In this document: in pieces, positions 16,254-23,836 of the stretch
Position numbering within the stretch: position 1 is the stretch's first letter
Layout: each line of letters starts with the position of its first letter
Origin: an uncultured Eubacterium sp.
GTDB taxonomy: Bacteria > Bacillota > Clostridia > Lachnospirales > Lachnospiraceae
Assembly (NCBI GenBank): GCA_910584065.1
Contig: CAJTZN010000008.1
Location: 1 to 53,385, forward strand
DNA length: 53,385 nt
Reading direction: 5' to 3'
Made by a program: the position numbers and the translations under genes
The notes under the pieces: generated by a model
What the model was told of the DNA's origin: nothing
The model's database searches: none
Seen by the model: only the letters and a program-made list of their open reading frames with translations

Positions 16254-17204
16254 ATGAAATTAAAATACAAAAAATTAATCATTGTTATATCAATTGGAGC
16301 ATTACTTCTCAGTTTTCTCATTCTGACGCTGATCCCGACCGGCGGCGATGATTCAAGTCAGGTGGAAGATGCGCCCCTTGTCAAGTGTGAGGATGAGGAG
16401 ATCAACAACCTCGTAGCCAATTATTTTCAGGCAAAGCGGGATGTTGATATGGAGATGATGGAGCCGCTCGTCAGTTCGATCAGCCAGATCAATCAGGAAA
16501 AACTGATCGCGCAGGCAGAATATGTGGAAGATTATCTGAACATCGTGTGTTATTCGTTGGAAAACGAAGATAACGGCGCGCTTCGGCTGTATGTCCGCTA
16601 TGATATGAAGATGAAAAATATTGAAACACTGGCGCCGTCCCTGAGCGGTCTGTACGTAACGGTTGGTTCGGAGGGAAACAAACTGATCTACCTGAGCGCA
16701 CTGGATGTGAACGAGGAAGAGTTTATTCTGGCCGCCGATAAAAATTCTCATGTGGAAGAGATGAGAAAAGAAGTAGTACAGGCTTTCCAGGAAGCAATCG
16801 ACTCAGATGAGGCGTTCCGGCAGTTGTATCAAAAGATGGATCAGGGGATCGCGGCAGCGGAAAAAAGCCAGCCGGCCGACGCGGCAGCGACGGATCCAAA
16901 CGCAGCAGCGGATCCAAACGCAGCGACGGATCCAAACGCAGCAGCGGATCCAAACGCGGCGGCAGATCCAAACGCGGCAGCGGATCCAAATGCGGCAGCT
17001 GATCCAAACGCGGCGGCAGATCCGAATGCAGCAGCTGACCCAAACGCGGCGGCAGATCCGAATGCAGCAGCCGACCCAAACGCGGCAGCTGCTCCAAACG
17101 CAGCAGCGGACCCAAATGCGGCGGCAGATCCGAATGCAGCAGCCGACCCAAACGCGGCGGCAGATCCAAATGCAGCAGCGGACCCGAATGCACCTGCACA
17201 GTAA
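16254..17204 (+). CDS. Membrane-anchored protein with DPNA hexapeptide repeat tail
   Basis: 316 residues. A basic start and one hydrophobic segment (about 7-27, LIIVISIGALLLSFLILTL) suggest an uncleaved anchor with the rest outside. Residues 40-205 form an acidic, probably folded domain of unknown family (NYFQAKRDVDMEMMEPLV, YVRYDMKMKNIETLAP); its strand pattern and size recall small NTF2-like extracytoplasmic domains, but that is weak. Residues 213-314 are 17 tandem hexapeptides, mostly ADPNAA, an extended proline-containing stalk that could span the cell wall. No sortase motif follows; the protein ends in PAQ. The ribosome binding site is poor (GGATGG). It stands alone between a promoter and a hairpin terminator. 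Function unknown. Confidence 0.8.
   Translation: MKLKYKKLIIVISIGALLLSFLILTLIPTGGDDSSQVEDAPLVKCEDEEINNLVANYFQAKRDVDMEMMEPLVSSISQINQEKLIAQAEYVEDYLNIVCYSLENEDNGALRLYVRYDMKMKNIETLAPSLSGLYVTVGSEGNKLIYLSALDVNEEEFILAADKNSHVEEMRKEVVQAFQEAIDSDEAFRQLYQKMDQGIAAAEKSQPADAAATDPNAAADPNAATDPNAAADPNAAADPNAAADPNAAADPNAAADPNAAADPNAAADPNAAADPNAAAAPNAAADPNAAADPNAAADPNAAADPNAAADPNAPAQ
16890..17195 (+). repeat. 17 x 18-bp in-frame tandem repeat
   Basis: Exactly 306 bases, 17 units of 18 bp encoding (A/T)DPNAA. Units differ mainly at silent positions (GAT/GAC, CCA/CCG, AAC/AAT, GCA/GCG/GCT), with Asp to Ala in unit 12, so the peptide is under selection while the DNA has diverged. Confidence 0.95.
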
Positions 17205-17274
17205 TCGCTCTCATACCGAACGATTTATGTACTGTCTAGGGCTCAATCCCTCTTTATAGAGAGAAAAGTTTATA

Positions 17275-17310
17275 AGAGAAAAGCGTCGGATGTTCTCGGC
17301 GCTTTTCTCT
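17275..17310. terminator. Hairpin terminator between DPNA gene and rluF
   Basis: AGAGAAAAGCG (17275-17285) and CGCTTTTCTCT (17300-17310) form a perfect 11-bp stem. No T-run follows on the plus strand, although the 3' arm itself is pyrimidine-rich, so efficiency is uncertain. Confidence 0.6.
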
Positions 17311-17332
17311 TCCCAAAAAGGAGAACCATATT

Positions 17333-18082
17333 TTGGCTGAACAAATTAGAATTAATAAATATCTCAGTTCGTGCGGATTTTGTTCGCGCAGACAGGCCGA
17401 TCGTTACCTGGAAGAGGGGCGTGTCACAATCAATGGGGTGACGGCAGGTGTCGGAGAGCGGGTCGGACCGGGGCAGACGGTCTGCGTAGATGGAACAGAA
17501 ATCCGGATCAATGAGGAAAAAATCGTCATCGCGTTTCATAAACCGGCGGGCGTCGTCTGCACGAGCAGTAAAAAGGATAAGGATAATATCATTGATTATC
17601 TGCATTTTGACCAACGCATTTATCCGGTAGGAAGGCTTGATAAAGAATCGACAGGACTTATTCTCCTTACAAATGATGGGGAGCTTACCGACCGTATCCT
17701 GAGGGGGAGGAACGGGCATGAAAAAGAATATGAGGTGACGGTAAACAAACCGATCAGACAGGAAGTGATCCGCGCGATGGAACAGGGCGTCCCCATTCTT
17801 GATACGATGACGAAACCGTGCCGCATCCGGAAACTGGGGGAGCGGAAGTTCCGAATGATACTGACGCAGGGACTGAACCGTCAGATCCGGCGGATGTGTG
17901 AATATTTTGGCTACCGGGTACTCACATTAAAGAGAGTAAGGATCATGAATATTGAACTGGGACAGCTTCCGGAAGGGGAGTGGCGCTATCTGACTCCGAA
18001 AGAGCGGGAAAAGCTGGAAAAATCTATGAAAGGGCAGAAATTTTACAATGACAGAGCTGCAGCGGATGAAAGAATTGATTGA
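17333..18082 (+). CDS. rluF: 23S rRNA pseudouridine synthase, RluF-like
   Basis: 249 residues. The N-terminal S4 RNA-binding domain (IRINKYLSSCGFCSRRQADR) is followed by the RsuA-type catalytic domain with the nucleophilic Asp in GRLDKESTGL. The stretches HEKEYEVTVNKPI, GVPILDT, QGLNRQIRRMCEYFGY and GEWRYLT resemble RluF more than RluB or RsuA; the exact target uridine is inferred. The start is TTG at 17333 with AAGGAG nine bases upstream. The 3' end overlaps ligA by 35 bases in another frame, so the two are coupled. Confidence 0.9.
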   Translation: MAEQIRINKYLSSCGFCSRRQADRYLEEGRVTINGVTAGVGERVGPGQTVCVDGTEIRINEEKIVIAFHKPAGVVCTSSKKDKDNIIDYLHFDQRIYPVGRLDKESTGLILLTNDGELTDRILRGRNGHEKEYEVTVNKPIRQEVIRAMEQGVPILDTMTKPCRIRKLGERKFRMILTQGLNRQIRRMCEYFGYRVLTLKRVRIMNIELGQLPEGEWRYLTPKEREKLEKSMKGQKFYNDRAAADERID

Positions 18083-20003
18083 TGTGCTCAACCACGCATC
18101 AAAAGTGTATTATCAGGGACAGGATGAGGAAATGTCGAATTTCCAATATGACGCATTGTATGACGAACTGGTCGCGCTCGAAGAGAAGACCAATATTGTT
18201 ATGGCGAACAGTCCGACGGTCCATGTCGGATATGAGACGATCAGTGAACTGCCGAAAGAGCCGCACGTTGCCCCGATGCTCTCACTCGGGAAAACGAAAG
18301 ACGCGGAAGAACTGGCGGACTGGCTCGGGGAGAGGAAGGGCCTTCTCTCTTTGAAACTGGACGGTCTCAGTGTCATATTGACGTATGAGGGCGGTGAACT
18401 GACGAAAGCACTGACAAGAGGGAATGGCGAGGTCGGAGAGGTGATCACGAACAATGCCAGAACCTTTCAGAACATCCCGGCGAAAATTACCTTTCAGGGG
18501 CATTTGGTAATCCGTGGGGAGGCGCTGATTCGTTACTCGGATTTCCAGGTGCTGAATGAGTCGTTCAGCGATATTCAGGAAAAATATAAAAATCCGAGGA
18601 ACCTGTGCAGCGGGACGGTCAGACAGCTGAACAACCAGATTACGGCGGAGAGGAATGTACACTTTTATGTATACGATCTGATCGAATCGGATGATACCGG
18701 GCAGATTTTTACCGGGAAGGAAGAAATATTAAAGTTTCTCGATGCTCAGGGGTTTGACATCGTTCCGTACAAGGCGGTGGACGGAACGGAGATCCGTCAG
18801 GCTGTCGCGCAGTTTTCTGAAGAGATTGCTAACGGACTCGACCTTCCGAGCGACGGACTGGTTTTGACTTATGATGATATCGAATACAGCAGAAGTCTCG
18901 GGCGTACATCAAAATTTCCCAGAGATTCGATTGCTTTTAAATGGCAGGATGAATTGGCGGAAACGACGCTTCTGGACGTGGAATGGAGCGCTTCCCGTAC
19001 GGGATTGATCAATCCGGTCGCTATTTTTGAACCCGTGGAACTGGAGGGAACGACGGTAAGCAGGGCCAGCGTCCACAATCTCAGCGTTTTGCGGGAACTG
19101 GAACTGGGGATCGGTGACCGGATCACGGTCTATAAGGCAAATATGATCATTCCCCAGATCCATGAAAACCTGACCGGGAGCAGCCGTCTGACAATACCGG
19201 GACAGTGTCCGGTATGCGGGGAAAAGACCGAATGTGTGAATGAAAACGGTTCGGAATTTCTGATCTGTCCGAATCCGGGCTGTTACGCAAAAAAGATCAA
19301 GCTTTTTACCCATTTTGTGAGCCGGGACGCGTTAAATATTGACGGCCTCTCTGAGGCGACTCTCGAGAAATTTATCAATGAGGGATGGCTTCATGACCTG
19401 TGCGATATTTTTAACCTGGCGGAGCACAAAGAGGAAATTGAGACGATGGACGGGTTTGGCAAAAAATCGTACCAGAACCTGATCCAGGCGATCGAGGAAG
19501 CCAAAGACGCGGCACTCGAACGGGTGGTGTACAGTCTCGGCATCAAGGGGATCGGACTGAGCATGGCAAAACTGATCTGTAAAACGTACCCGGTGCGCCT
19601 GTCAGAGATGGAGAACCTGACGCCGGAGGAACTGACCGATATCGACGGGATTGGGGAAAAACTAGCTGAATCTTTTTGTGAATTTTTTCAACGCGGGGAA
19701 AATCGGGAACTGGTAAAAAAACTGGAGCAGATCCTGCGAATTACGATGCCGGAACAGAATACCTCAACACAGTTGGAGGGAGCGGTCTTTGTCATCACGG
19801 GAAGCCTGAAGCATTTTGAAAACAGGAACGCGTGCAAGGAGCAGATCGAGCGCGCCGGCGCCAGGGTAAGCGGGTCTGTCAGCAAAAATACGACGTATCT
19901 CGTAAATAATGACATCCAGTCATCTTCGTCCAAAAATAGAAAAGCAAAAGAACTGGGCGTACCGATCATTACCGAAGAGGAACTTTTGCAAATGCTCAGG
20001 TGA
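18048..20003 (+). CDS. ligA: NAD-dependent DNA ligase
   Basis: 651 residues, slightly short for LigA but with all domains: Ia/adenylation region with the AMP-accepting Lys103 (LSLKLDGLSV), RGEALI, the OB fold, the four-cysteine zinc finger (CPVCGEKTEC...CPNPGC), helix-hairpin-helix repeats (GIKGIGLSMAKL, LTDIDGIGEKLAESF) and a C-terminal BRCT domain (VFVITGSLKHFENRN, AGARVSGSVSKNTTYLV). It seals nicks in replication and repair. Translation starts inside the rluF end. The 3' end overlaps the convergent flippase gene by 8 bases. Confidence 0.96.
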   Translation: MTELQRMKELIDVLNHASKVYYQGQDEEMSNFQYDALYDELVALEEKTNIVMANSPTVHVGYETISELPKEPHVAPMLSLGKTKDAEELADWLGERKGLLSLKLDGLSVILTYEGGELTKALTRGNGEVGEVITNNARTFQNIPAKITFQGHLVIRGEALIRYSDFQVLNESFSDIQEKYKNPRNLCSGTVRQLNNQITAERNVHFYVYDLIESDDTGQIFTGKEEILKFLDAQGFDIVPYKAVDGTEIRQAVAQFSEEIANGLDLPSDGLVLTYDDIEYSRSLGRTSKFPRDSIAFKWQDELAETTLLDVEWSASRTGLINPVAIFEPVELEGTTVSRASVHNLSVLRELELGIGDRITVYKANMIIPQIHENLTGSSRLTIPGQCPVCGEKTECVNENGSEFLICPNPGCYAKKIKLFTHFVSRDALNIDGLSEATLEKFINEGWLHDLCDIFNLAEHKEEIETMDGFGKKSYQNLIQAIEEAKDAALERVVYSLGIKGIGLSMAKLICKTYPVRLSEMENLTPEELTDIDGIGEKLAESFCEFFQRGENRELVKKLEQILRITMPEQNTSTQLEGAVFVITGSLKHFENRNACKEQIERAGARVSGSVSKNTTYLVNNDIQSSSSKNRKAKELGVPIITEEELLQMLR

Positions 20004-21486
20004 GATCTTCTTTCTGCACCAGTCCCGAGGCGCGGAAGAACAAAAAGGAGATCAAGAGCGCCGGTACGATGGCGAGCAGCAGAATGTAATTTTTTTCAAC
20101 ATGCAGGTACAGGCATACGTTCTGTGTGAGGATACGGCATATATAAATCGAGGCCGAGAGAACGATACAGGGGAAAATGAGCCAACGGGACAGTTTGATT
20201 TCCGTATATCCGTGCCGGATCAGGTAAACGCTGTCCAAAATGCTGATAATGATCTGACTTAGCAGGATTCCAAACAGATAACCATAAACGCCGTACTCTG
20301 GCGTTGCCGTAACGAGAAACAGGATGCGCACGAGAAGTCCGCATACGGTGTTGCGGAAGGTGATGTGCGTTTTGGACAGTCCGTTGATGATGCTCGCCAG
20401 CGTAGTGGAAACGTATATGAACGGGCAGCTCATGGCCAGAAGCGTCAGTAGTTTTCCGGCGTTTTCACTGTGGAAAAACAGAACGCCGATCAGGGTTCCA
20501 AAATTGAGGAAGATCGAGGTGGCGACGCACCCCAGTAAAAGGGAATATTTTATCGTGATTTTTGTCGTCTGCTGGATCCGCGCGCGGTTATTTTCATTGT
20601 CGGCTTTCGAAATTTCAGGAAGCAGCAGGACGGAAAGGGAATTGGTGATCGTGCCGGGAAAGAGGATAAACGGCAGGACGATACCCGTGATGACGCCGTA
20701 TAACGCCAGTGAGTCGTCATGGGATAGTCCGTAGCGTGTGAGCATGATTGGAATGAGTACTGACTCGATGCTGGACAAAAGGGCGATGACAAGTTTCGTC
20801 CCGCTCAGCGGAATCGCCTGTTTCAATATCGCTTTCGCGATTTTCCTTTTTGTAACGGTAAGCTTCCCGAGTTCTCTGACGCGGGACCGTTTCAGACTGA
20901 TGAGGTTATAAATATTGGAACACAGCTCACCGGCGATCAGTCCGGCCACGGCTACCTTACAGGAAAATTCAAAGACGGAGCTGATGTAGATGGCAAAAAC
21001 AAACCCGACGCGGAAAAGCTGTTCAATGATCTGGGTGACGGCGGGTACTTTTGCCTCGCGGAGGCCGTAAAAATAGCCATTGATCATGCTGGTCACGCCG
21101 CAGAACGGAAAGATCAGCGCCAGGATTTTCAGAAGATCAGACGTTTTCTCAGTAAATAGAAAATGCAGGCTGATAAAATCCGAAAAGATAAAAATGACAG
21201 CGGACAGTGTCAGCGAAATACAAAGAGACAGGATGATGCCTGTCTTAATTACTTTTTTTGAATATTTGTAGTGAGGATTGGAAACGAGCTGGGAAACGGC
21301 TGTCTGCAATCCCGACGCGTATAGTGTGAAACAGATGGAGTAAACGGGAAATACAAGCTGATAGATTCCAAGTTCTGTTTCACCGAGTGTATTCGCCAAA
21401 AAGATACGGTATAAAAAACCGATTACACGGGCAAATATTCCTGCTAGAGTTAAAAAAATCGTTCCTTTCAGTATTTTTTCTTTCAC
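19996..21486 (-). CDS. Lipid/oligosaccharide flippase (SpoVB/MATE-like, MOP superfamily)
   Basis: 496 residues with about 14 membrane segments across the whole length. The N-terminus KEKILKGTIFLTLAGIFARV and the conserved GLYQLVFP-like GIYQLVFPVY are the hallmark of SpoVB/polysaccharide flippases, which move lipid-linked sugars across the membrane (lipid II, sporulation cortex or surface polysaccharide). I prefer a GTG start at 21486, because GGGAG lies eight bases upstream and the family usually begins MKEKxLKGT; an ATG at 21501 adds five residues without a site. No sugar-transferase genes are nearby, so the substrate is open. A palindrome lies just upstream. Confidence 0.85.
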   Translation of the reverse strand: MKEKILKGTIFLTLAGIFARVIGFLYRIFLANTLGETELGIYQLVFPVYSICFTLYASGLQTAVSQLVSNPHYKYSKKVIKTGIILSLCISLTLSAVIFIFSDFISLHFLFTEKTSDLLKILALIFPFCGVTSMINGYFYGLREAKVPAVTQIIEQLFRVGFVFAIYISSVFEFSCKVAVAGLIAGELCSNIYNLISLKRSRVRELGKLTVTKRKIAKAILKQAIPLSGTKLVIALLSSIESVLIPIMLTRYGLSHDDSLALYGVITGIVLPFILFPGTITNSLSVLLLPEISKADNENNRARIQQTTKITIKYSLLLGCVATSIFLNFGTLIGVLFFHSENAGKLLTLLAMSCPFIYVSTTLASIINGLSKTHITFRNTVCGLLVRILFLVTATPEYGVYGYLFGILLSQIIISILDSVYLIRHGYTEIKLSRWLIFPCIVLSASIYICRILTQNVCLYLHVEKNYILLLAIVPALLISFLFFRASGLVQKEDLT

Positions 21487-21525
21487 GATGGCTTCTCCCA
21501 TTCCATTCAGATCGGTGTAATATAA

Positions 21526-21542
21526 TTTATGTACGACATAAA
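21526..21542. promoter_or_regulatory. Perfect palindrome upstream of the flippase gene
   Basis: TTTATGT-ACG-ACATAAA, 7-bp arms, in the divergent region between the flippase and the repetitive gene at 21652. Ten bases (ACGACATAAA) recur in the larger palindrome at 35722-35752, suggesting a shared DNA-binding protein. Confidence 0.5.
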
Positions 21543-21566
21543 AATCTATGATTTCTTTTTCAACTA

Positions 21567-21595
21567 TTGTTTTTTTTTGGTTTTTGTAGTATGAT
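21567..21595 (+). promoter_or_regulatory. Probable promoter of the repetitive-protein gene
   Basis: TTGTTT (21567-21572), 17-base T-rich spacer, TATGAT (21590-21595), about 55 bases before the start. Confidence 0.6.
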
Positions 21596-21651
21596 AATAA
21601 TAACTATAGGCATGTGTTGAGAATGCTTGTTCATTAAAGGGGTTGATGCAT

Positions 21652-23157
21652 ATGGCAAAACATTCAAAAATTGATATGGGCCCAGCGACAGAAAATTTGC
21701 CGGAATGGTCGATTTCTTCTGAGATAAATACGGAAGAGTTAATAAAAAAAGAAGCTGTACCGGATCGGGAACACACGGCAGGAAAGGCACTGGATTCGGC
21801 GGAGTTTGTTTTAGACGGAACAATTTCATCACCGGGAACGGTATCGCACCCCGTTACAGATAGTTCCGATACGCTCATTTCCCCACAGCGGGATTTCCGT
21901 TCGAACGATGGGATGCTTGACCTGGCTCAGGAAAAAACAAAGACAGAAATTCCCAGTCAGTTTTTGGATGGGGCATCTGGACCGGAAGTTTCGCAAAAAG
22001 TGGCGCAGGAACCAGTGACAGCAGCGGCGGAAAACGATGAAGCAGAAGAACGACTTGGTTATTTGGCCAATTCACTGAAGGACTGGGAGCAGTCTGAGAA
22101 CGCGCTGAGCGAGGCAGCTGCTATGTTGTCAAGCATTTCCGCAGGGCGCGGGGAGGATGGGGAAGATGATCTCCAATCACTCCGTCAGGGATTGGACAAT
22201 ATTACGGCGAGTATTCAACGTATGAGCGCTTCCGCCAGAGAAGATATGGCTGATGTGATCGAACAGACGCAGCTGGATAATGAACTTTTGGAAGCGATCC
22301 AGGCCGAAACAGCAGCAGTAGAGCGTGCTATCCGGATGGATATACCGAACACACCGCAAATGAAAACAGCGGATGCGCCGGACACAATACAGATGAAAAC
22401 ACCGGATGCGCCGGACACAATACAGATGAAAACGCCGGATGTGCCGGACACAATGCAGATGAAAACGCCGGATGCGCTTGAGGAATCGGAGGCAGGTGGA
22501 AGGAGCATTGACCAGATTCTCGAACAATATCAAAACTATGGCACCCAAAATGCTGCGGCTTCCAAAACGGCAGAAGAATCCGTGTATCGGGAATCCGATG
22601 CGGTGGAACAGCCGGCGGCCGCGCCCAGATCGGTAGTCATGAAAACACTGGCCCCGCTTGATGAGTCCGAGACGAGTGGTATGAATGTAAATGGTATTGC
22701 GGAGCTGCATAAGAAATCCGAACCTGCGCAGATGAAGGAGTCGAAAAAGGAGTCTGAACGCAAGAAGGCGAAGGCCATGAAAAATGAATCCCAACGCAAA
22801 CAGGCGAAAGCTTCTAAAAAACAGGCAGAGCGCAAGAGAGTGAAAGCAGCCGATCAGGAGTTTGAAACATATGTGATACCGGAGGGTGAAGAGGACGGCG
22901 ATGGATTCCGCTTTGTTGTAGATAAGGGAATTGTAGAAAATCCGGTTGAGTGGAGGATTGATTCTTCATTCCAAAGCGGCGGCCCGGAAGCCGAATATGC
23001 AGCTGCGGCGGAGGATGATGACAAAGGAGTCTTCACGGTTTCAGGTATAGAGGATCAATTAAAAAAACAGGAAGCGGAAGCGAAACGGAGCAGAGTGGAA
23101 AAAAGCAGGCTTGAGGCCAGTTCCGGATTTGCTTATGCGCTGAGCGATCTGAAATAA
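21652..23157 (+). CDS. Repetitive charged protein of unknown function
   Basis: 501 residues, no signal peptide and no membrane segment; I recognise no domain. Residues 1-130 are polar and disordered-looking; 130-230 could form helices (YLANSLKDWEQSENALSEAA, ADVIEQTQLDNELLEAIQAE). Residues 232-275 are four 11-residue repeats of the type PDTIQMKTPDA. Around 360-400 comes a Lys/Arg-rich helical stretch of three 12-residue units (ESERKKAKAMK, ESQRKQAKASK, QAERKRVKAAD). The C-terminal 95 residues look folded (ETYVIPEGEEDGDGFRFVVD) and include a coiled-coil-like end. The start at 21652 follows AAAGGGG by nine bases; an ATG two codons earlier is too close. It has its own promoter and lies next to iscR but behind a separate promoter. 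A cytoplasmic scaffold or nucleic-acid-associated protein is only a guess. Confidence 0.75.
   Translation: MAKHSKIDMGPATENLPEWSISSEINTEELIKKEAVPDREHTAGKALDSAEFVLDGTISSPGTVSHPVTDSSDTLISPQRDFRSNDGMLDLAQEKTKTEIPSQFLDGASGPEVSQKVAQEPVTAAAENDEAEERLGYLANSLKDWEQSENALSEAAAMLSSISAGRGEDGEDDLQSLRQGLDNITASIQRMSASAREDMADVIEQTQLDNELLEAIQAETAAVERAIRMDIPNTPQMKTADAPDTIQMKTPDAPDTIQMKTPDVPDTMQMKTPDALEESEAGGRSIDQILEQYQNYGTQNAAASKTAEESVYRESDAVEQPAAAPRSVVMKTLAPLDESETSGMNVNGIAELHKKSEPAQMKESKKESERKKAKAMKNESQRKQAKASKKQAERKRVKAADQEFETYVIPEGEEDGDGFRFVVDKGIVENPVEWRIDSSFQSGGPEAEYAAAAEDDDKGVFTVSGIEDQLKKQEAEAKRSRVEKSRLEASSGFAYALSDLK
22345..22476 (+). repeat. 4 x 33-bp in-frame tandem repeat
   Basis: Four exact-length units encoding P(N/D)TxQMKTxDx. 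Units 2 to 4 are nearly identical at DNA level, implying recent expansion. Confidence 0.93.
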
Positions 23158-23163
23158 AAATGA

Positions 23164-23192
23164 TTGACAAAAGGAGGGATGAGGGGTATAAT
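23164..23192 (+). promoter_or_regulatory. Consensus sigma-A promoter of the isc operon
   Basis: Perfect TTGACA (23164-23169), 17-base spacer, perfect TATAAT (23187-23192). Such a strong promoter is expected to need repression; a dyad covers its spacer and -10. Confidence 0.93.
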
Positions 23193-23204
23193 ACCCTTAA
23201 TCCC
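23176..23204. promoter_or_regulatory. 29-bp dyad over the isc promoter, candidate IscR operator
   Basis: Outer arms GGGAT (23176-23180) and ATCCC (23200-23204) and inner arms GGGTAT (23184-23189) and ATACCC (23191-23196) share one centre at 23190; 12 of 14 position pairs match. The inner arms contain the -10. The size suits a winged-helix Rrf2/IscR dimer, so autoregulation by the first gene of the operon is likely. Confidence 0.65.
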
Positions 23205-23279
23205 GATAAAAATGATAGGAATTAAATTGGTAGGAAATGTGTTTGCATCAGACGTTGGGCTGAAAATTGTGTAAAAAGC

Positions 23280-23310
23280 CACGGGAAGGTTTCAGTGGAG
23301 CCTTCCCGTG
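23280..23310 (+). other. Perfect 10-bp hairpin in the iscR leader
   Basis: CACGGGAAGG (23280-23289) pairs with CCTTCCCGTG (23301-23310) around an 11-base loop, ending seven bases before the GAAGG ribosome binding site of iscR. No T-run follows, so it is more likely an mRNA stabiliser or translational element than a terminator. Confidence 0.7.
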
Positions 23311-23327
23311 CAGAAATGAAGGTTACG

Positions 23328-23765
23328 ATGAAGATTTCGACAAAAGGTCGGTACGGTCTGCGGGCCGTGATCGACATCGCGATCCATGGAACATCCGAGC
23401 CGGTTCCGCTCGGCGACATTGCCGTACGGCAGGACATTTCCATGAGTTACCTGGAACAATTGGTCGCGAAGTTAAAAAAGGCAGGTATTGTCACAAGTGT
23501 GAGGGGAGCGAAAGGCGGATATTCGCTGGCGGCGCCGACTGACCGTATTTCGGTGGGCGATGTTTTGCGCGCTCTGGAGGGTGACCTTGCGCCGGTAAAC
23601 TGCGCGGAGGTTATGGAAAATGGTACTCCCTGTAAGGAATCGGAACAATGTCTTACTAAAGTTGTATGGAAACGGATCAGCGACAGTATCAACCACACGG
23701 TTGATAACCTGATGCTTTCAGAGCTTCTTGCGGATGCAGAAGCAGATAAAAACAGCGGCTGCTGA
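23328..23765 (+). CDS. iscR: Rrf2-family Fe-S-sensing repressor (IscR type)
   Basis: 145 residues. The N-terminal winged helix MKISTKGRYGLRAVIDIA and the wing RGAKGGYSLA are diagnostic of Rrf2. Three cysteines (92, 102, 108) lie in the spacing used by IscR to hold a 2Fe-2S cluster. It likely represses its own operon when cluster supply is adequate. The start at 23328 has GAAGG five bases upstream; in-frame GTG (23295) and ATG (23316) starts would lengthen the conserved N-terminus. It is first of iscR-iscS-iscU. The dyad over the promoter is the candidate site. Confidence 0.92.
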   Translation: MKISTKGRYGLRAVIDIAIHGTSEPVPLGDIAVRQDISMSYLEQLVAKLKKAGIVTSVRGAKGGYSLAAPTDRISVGDVLRALEGDLAPVNCAEVMENGTPCKESEQCLTKVVWKRISDSINHTVDNLMLSELLADAEADKNSGC

Positions 23766-23836
23766 CAGGATGCAGGGCGCTGTCCTACGCTTATTTACGG
23801 CAGACAGGATGAACATGGAAAGGAGATAGACAAGAA

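Noticed and set aside
16890..17195. Repeat array considered as CRISPR or satellite
   Set aside because: 18-bp period, no spacers, and clear codon-level conservation inside a gene.
16807..17259. 150-residue reading frame rich in Arg/Gln repeats overlapping the DPNA gene
   Set aside because: It is a shadow of the 18-bp repeats in another frame; the DPNA frame has a start, membrane anchor and silent-site variation that show it is the coding frame.
17275..17310. Considered as a riboswitch for rluF
   Set aside because: A single simple hairpin without further structure; better read as a terminator of the upstream gene.
22345..22476. 33-bp units that could suggest a CRISPR array
   Set aside because: Units are contiguous with no spacers and are translated in frame.
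22177..22794. 205-residue minus-strand frame with Cys/Arg/His-rich repeats
   Set aside because: Antisense shadow of the repetitive gene; no ribosome binding site or family resemblance.
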